From Hyphomonas sp. (GTDB taxonomy: Bacteria > Pseudomonadota > Alphaproteobacteria > Caulobacterales > Hyphomonadaceae), in contig DNFL01000349.1 of NCBI GenBank assembly GCA_003486945.1, positions 504 through 35,199 on the forward strand: 34,696 nt of DNA, given 5' to 3'. Shown one piece after another: positions 31,424-34,696 of the stretch. Position 1 is the first letter of the stretch, and every line of letters starts with the position of its first letter. Below the pieces are notes generated by a model that had not been told where the DNA came from, did not search any database, and saw only the letters and a program-made list of their open reading frames with translations. A program made the translations under genes and the position numbers.

Positions 31424-33172
31424 TCACCCCTGCTGGTTCCACATTCGCGCATAGACCCCGCCTCGCGCCAGGAGACGAGGATGCGTGCCTTGCTCCACCA
31501 ATCTGCCGCGATCCATCACCAGAATTATATCCGCGCCGCATACATCCGTCAGAACATGGGAGATAACGACTACGGTCCGGGCTATGCCTTCGCCAAACAG
31601 AACCTGTCTGAAATGAACCCTGGATGCAGGATCAAGGGCAGACGCGGGCTCGTCGGCAACCAAAACCCCTGCGCCGCGCCGGATGGCGCGGGCCAGGATA
31701 ATGCGCTGACGCTCTCCGCCGGATATGCGCATGCCTCTTTCTCCCATCCGGGCTTCGAGGCGGTCCGGGAGGGCGGAAAGCAATGGCTCAAGCCCAGATA
31801 CCCGGGCGGCCGACAAAAGAGAGGCTTCCTCAGCTGCCTCGTCGGGGAACCCGATATTGAAGGCAAGGCTTGCATCGAACAGTCCGCCTTCCTGCAAGAT
31901 CGCAGCGAAGCGGCGCCGATACTCTTCCAGCGGAATATCTGTAGACGGAACGCCGCCCACGAGGATGCGCCCTTCCCGAGGTTCGTGGAAACGCAGGAGC
32001 AAGCGCAGCAAAGTGGACTTTCCGCCGCCGGACGGCCCAACAATCGCCGCCCTTGCCCCGGCCGGTATCTCAAAGCTGACGCCGTCGATCACGGTGCGGC
32101 CTCCCGGATGAGCGAAGCTGACATTCTCGAAGCGGATTGCCGCCGGAAGCGGTGAGGCCTCAGTTTGCGGACGCACATCGTCCGGTGGTATTTCCGGCGC
32201 TTCGGAAAGCAGGTCGTCCAGGCGCTCCGCAAAGGCCGCTGCCTGCCCCGCATCGCGCAGAGCACCTGCCAGCATTTCGAGCGGGCGTACGACCTGCAGC
32301 ATTGCGGCATGAACAAGGACGAGGTCGCCGATCGTCCGGTCACCGGCCCGGATGCCTTCCAGCGAGAGTAAAAGCGCTGCCGAAAGCCCGCCGGCCATCA
32401 CCAATGCCGTAAGGATACCGGCGACCAGCCTCGCCCGGTAAAGCCCGAACCATGCAGCCTGGAGACCGGCGAGGCAGCGGTCATAGCGCGCGCACACGGT
32501 TTGTGCCCCGGATGTTGCACGCACGGCGTCCTGGTTCATGAGACCATCGGCCAGCCAGGCATTCGCCTCTATGCGAAGCGCTGACACCTTGCGGGCAGAT
32601 TGCACGACGCCAATTGCTGTCGCGGCGAACACTGCAGTGTAAGCCGCAGCGAATGCGGCAAACACCGCAAGGAAAGCGCCGTCCAGCCAGAAAAAGACAA
32701 TACCGGCCATCAAGACAAGTTCGACAATGCCCGGCCCGAGTGTCAGCAACGCATGCTGAAGCAAAGTGCGGTAGCCTTGGATCCCGTTTTCAAGGACTTG
32801 CTGGATTTCGCCTGTGGACTTTCCTGAATGATACGCGGCCGGCAGCGTCAAGGCGTGCAGGAGCGCGCCCCGCGCGAGCTTCCGGGTCAGTGCCTGCTCT
32901 GCGGCGCCAAACAGGAGGGTCCGGCCTTCTGAGATCATTCTTACCAGCGCCAGCAGGCAGACATAGGCGACCACCCAGACTTCAGGTCTGAGCGCAGCGC
33001 CGGCATCTGGCGCGGCGGCGTCCATCAGGAGCTTGAGCGCAAGCGGCGCGAGCGTTGCAAGAAAGGCTGCGAGCAGAGTGAGGGCGCCGGCTCCGGCAAG
33101 GTGCGCAGCAACCGGTGCGCCCAGCTCCCGGCGCAGCAACCTGAAGCCGGACCAGTCACCGCGCATTGCCAC
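31424..33172 (-). CDS. ABC exporter, permease-ATPase fusion (candidate lasso exporter)
   Basis: 582 residues from GTG 33172 (AAGGGA just upstream; ATG 33166 is an alternative). N-terminal six-helix transmembrane domain of ATM1/MsbA type (AAYHSGKSTGEIQQVLENGI at about 112-131 is the coupling-helix region). ATPase domain: Walker A GPSGGGKST (379-387), signature ISGGERQR (483-490), Walker B VLVADEP (503-509), and the switch His in VVVISHVLTD. Length is close to that of the McjD-type lasso exporters. It lies beyond fecI on the same strand, so export and immunity for the peptide is plausible; isopeptidase-containing lasso loci often have no such gene, so this remains inference. Confidence 0.85.
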   Translation of the reverse strand: MAMRGDWSGFRLLRRELGAPVAAHLAGAGALTLLAAFLATLAPLALKLLMDAAAPDAGAALRPEVWVVAYVCLLALVRMISEGRTLLFGAAEQALTRKLARGALLHALTLPAAYHSGKSTGEIQQVLENGIQGYRTLLQHALLTLGPGIVELVLMAGIVFFWLDGAFLAVFAAFAAAYTAVFAATAIGVVQSARKVSALRIEANAWLADGLMNQDAVRATSGAQTVCARYDRCLAGLQAAWFGLYRARLVAGILTALVMAGGLSAALLLSLEGIRAGDRTIGDLVLVHAAMLQVVRPLEMLAGALRDAGQAAAFAERLDDLLSEAPEIPPDDVRPQTEASPLPAAIRFENVSFAHPGGRTVIDGVSFEIPAGARAAIVGPSGGGKSTLLRLLLRFHEPREGRILVGGVPSTDIPLEEYRRRFAAILQEGGLFDASLAFNIGFPDEAAEEASLLSAARVSGLEPLLSALPDRLEARMGERGMRISGGERQRIILARAIRRGAGVLVADEPASALDPASRVHFRQVLFGEGIARTVVVISHVLTDVCGADIILVMDRGRLVEQGTHPRLLARGGVYARMWNQQG

Positions 33173-33277
33173 ATCGTCCCTTGGTTCGCTGAAGCCCCCC
33201 GGATGAGAACCCCTTAAGGGCGAAGTGTATTTCTATTTTTAATTGCGCTCAAGTCCCCAAGCGTCGAACAACCTCGC

Positions 33278-33499
33278 TTATGGCCTATCTAGAAAAGACG
33301 CGAGATCGAGAACGTTCTCGCGCGCCATACATTCTGCACGCCTCCTCAAATCGTCCACTGTCGTATCCAGCGCTGCTTCGCTGAGGCGAAACTCGACCAG
33401 TACGCTCGCCAGGGTCTTCCCATGGACGATCCTCACTGACACATCCCTGTCATCGAGATCGATCCGTACACTGTCTAACTGCCAGAATATCGGACGCAA
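33278..33499 (-). CDS. Small hypothetical protein upstream of the ABC exporter
   Basis: 73 residues from a TTG start with AGGAGG 7 bp upstream, which is the main reason to call it. The sequence begins RPIFWQLDSVRIDLDDRDVS and ends VLDLASFLDRP. It is acidic at the start with alternating beta-type residues, and a helical DTTVDDLRRRAECMARENV follows. I do not recognise the family. It is on the same strand as the exporter, 105 bp upstream, so the two may share a transcript. Confidence 0.6.
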   Translation of the reverse strand: MRPIFWQLDSVRIDLDDRDVSVRIVHGKTLASVLVEFRLSEAALDTTVDDLRRRAECMARENVLDLASFLDRP

Positions 33500-34188
33500 G
33501 GCGATCCTCCTGCTAAAGACAAATGATCAATTACTTTCTATGAGCACCGCACTCACTGCTTGATCGCAGCACCGCGGAAACTCCTGCCCCGGCGATTGCC
33601 CACCTTCGCCACGTCAAAGACGGTAAGCACAGACAGACCGATCTGCGTTGGAACAACAAGTGAAAGGGTTCAAGCTTGAGCCGGATTCCTGATGTAACCG
33701 CAACGTCTGGAGACAGGCATACACGGCCGAGGCGCAAGCAGGCTTTCCTGAGACGACCAGAAAGCCGCGCATTCGAGAAGCACGCTGCAGATGTCAGGGA
33801 ATTTTTTGTCAGCACCCAGAGGCCCTGAATTCAAGCTGGAACAGACCGTTGACGCTTCATCGAGCGTTTCGGCATTTCGCTTCGTTTCTTCAAACTTGTA
33901 TTCAACGAGCGAAGTACACGCGCCAGCGTTAGAGCTCCTTCGTTTTCCGGATGTGCAATTTATCACAGTCAGGACATCTCCGCAGATCGTATGGAACATC
34001 CAGAAGGGTGGCAAAGTGGGGGGAACGGCGTTGTTTGCGACCGGCAGTGAAAGCAAGGAGCATGTTAAAAGACCCGAGCCGGCGCGTTTCGGAGGACACA
34101 ACAGTGAACGTCGATGCTCGACGAAATGCCAGCGGCGAATTCGAAATGTCGGCGGCGAAGCTCGCAGACACGTCAGAAGTTTGCTCCA
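33500..34188. other. Mostly non-coding region, possible decayed gene on the minus strand
   Basis: No ORF with a good start site and family match. Two minus-strand frames look protein-like in part (DVPYDLRRCPDCDKLHIRKT at about 33930-33990, then EYKFEETKRNAETLDEA in another frame further down), compatible with a frameshifted gene containing a zinc-knuckle-like CPDC segment, but this is weak. Confidence 0.3.
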
Positions 34189-34500
34189 ATGAAATCGGCG
34201 AGGAAATATCAAGAGAGACTGTCTTCAGCTGGCAGACTGCACACTTTTGCGGCCAGCGTCCTGTTCGTCGCAGCTGTGTTTGTGTTGCCTATGGAAGTTT
34301 GCGCACAAGCAGAGTGCAGCGCCTACAGAGGGGGAGTTGAAGTTAGCGTGTTTGCGAAGGCTGACAAAGCTTTCTGGCTGCTGTCTCAAGGAGATCAAAG
34401 TGGGATGAGCCTCACCGGCAAAATGACTCTCAATTCGTCCTGGCTATTTCCGCAAGCCCAAAATCTGCCTGTCTTGAAATCCGGGGGAATGAAGACCTGA
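34189..34500 (+). CDS. Possible small secreted protein
   Basis: 103 residues from ATG 34189. LHTFAASVLFVAAVFVLPME followed by VCAQAEC is a credible signal peptide with cleavage after AQA. The mature part (about 65 residues) has no family I recognise, and no ribosome site stands out. It may be real or a chance frame. Confidence 0.35.
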   Translation: MKSARKYQERLSSAGRLHTFAASVLFVAAVFVLPMEVCAQAECSAYRGGVEVSVFAKADKAFWLLSQGDQSGMSLTGKMTLNSSWLFPQAQNLPVLKSGGMKT

Positions 34501-34503
34501 GAA

Positions 34504-34573
34504 TTCCGGAGGCCCGGCAGGATGCGCCGCAGTGCCAGCTCTCGCTGACGGCCGTCAGGCGGGACCTCCGGAA
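34504..34573. repeat. Inverted repeat with an internal perfect palindrome
   Basis: TTCCGGAGG (34504-34512) and CCTCCGGAA (34565-34573) are perfect 9-bp arms about 52 bp apart; inside them TGACGGCCGTCA (34546-34557) is a perfect 12-bp palindrome. It lies just after the stop of the putative secreted protein and could be a terminator or the edge of a mobile or repeat element. Confidence 0.55.
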
Positions 34574-34677
34574 ACCCTCAACTGGCGGGTTGGGCTCCTG
34601 ACAATCTCAACAACGGGCCGATTGCGGTCCGGAGCCAGAAGAAAGCCCTCCTCCCCTGCCCTGCGTGCCTGCGCGCG

Positions 34678-34696
34678 CCCCCCCCCCACCCCCCAC
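34678..34696. repeat. C-rich tract at the window end
   Basis: Ten C, one A, six C, then AC close the window. Such a tract probably marks an assembly break rather than biology. Confidence 0.7.

Noticed and set aside
31283..32155. 290-residue plus-strand frame overlapping the ABC exporter
   Set aside because: It starts inside a hairpin repeat and runs opposite the ATPase domain; no recognisable domain.
33791..34192. Plus-strand 133-residue frame
   Set aside because: No ribosome site, no family resemblance, and competing equally weak frames on the other strand.

Overview
The window looks like an alphaproteobacterial accessory region. GC is high, and three things point to the Caulobacterales/Hyphomonadales/sphingomonad range: a lasso-peptide locus with an isopeptidase plus TonB receptor and FecI/FecR signalling, a DUF3363 relaxase with its TraG coupling protein, and a LuxR/LuxI pair. 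The exact taxon cannot be fixed from the sequence.

Layout. (1) 1-746: 3' part of a flavin-dependent luciferase-like oxidoreductase, probably flanking chromosome. (2) 1407-6384, plus strand: a compact mobilisation block, HTH/excisionase-like protein, TraF-type S26 peptidase, DUF3363 relaxase, five 10-bp tandem repeats, TraG/VirD4 coupling protein, ribbon-helix-helix protein. The trbB-trbI mating-pair genes that normally follow are absent. (3) 6588-13371: a large TIR / WD40-like / degenerate LytM membrane protein (minus), a small lipoprotein between two copies of a degenerate repeat, an amidohydrolase, and a ParDE toxin-antitoxin pair. (4) 13817-16783, minus: XRE regulator, LuxR, LuxI and a PhyH-type dioxygenase whose start overlaps the luxI stop. 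(5) 17022-26517: a TPR-LicD protein, a 46-aa lasso precursor with core GDIGLGDEFRVGSVNSKAP, the B protein and the C cyclase on plus, then convergently a prolyl-oligopeptidase-type lasso isopeptidase and an STN-containing TonB receptor on minus. (6) 26674-28939: a frameshifted DUF2274 gene and a small companion gene, which are the normal far end of the trb operon, then HipBA with three precisely spaced operators. (7) 29172-30783, minus: FecR and FecI, evidently the regulators of the TonB receptor. (8) 30784-34696: an intergenic hairpin-repeat cluster, an ABC exporter that may export the lasso peptide, a small gene, and mostly non-coding DNA ending in a C-rich contig edge.

Interpretation (inference). 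This reads as a decayed integrative conjugative element in which roughly 20 kb of cargo (TIR effector candidate, toxin-antitoxin, quorum sensing, lasso peptide) lies exactly where trbB-trbI should be. The lasso genes would act together: A/B/C make the threaded peptide, the ABC protein may export it, the TonB receptor takes it back up, the isopeptidase opens the ring, and FecR/FecI signal occupancy of the receptor. The best candidates for something new are the TIR-propeller-LytM protein and the quorum-sensing plus LicD plus lasso grouping.
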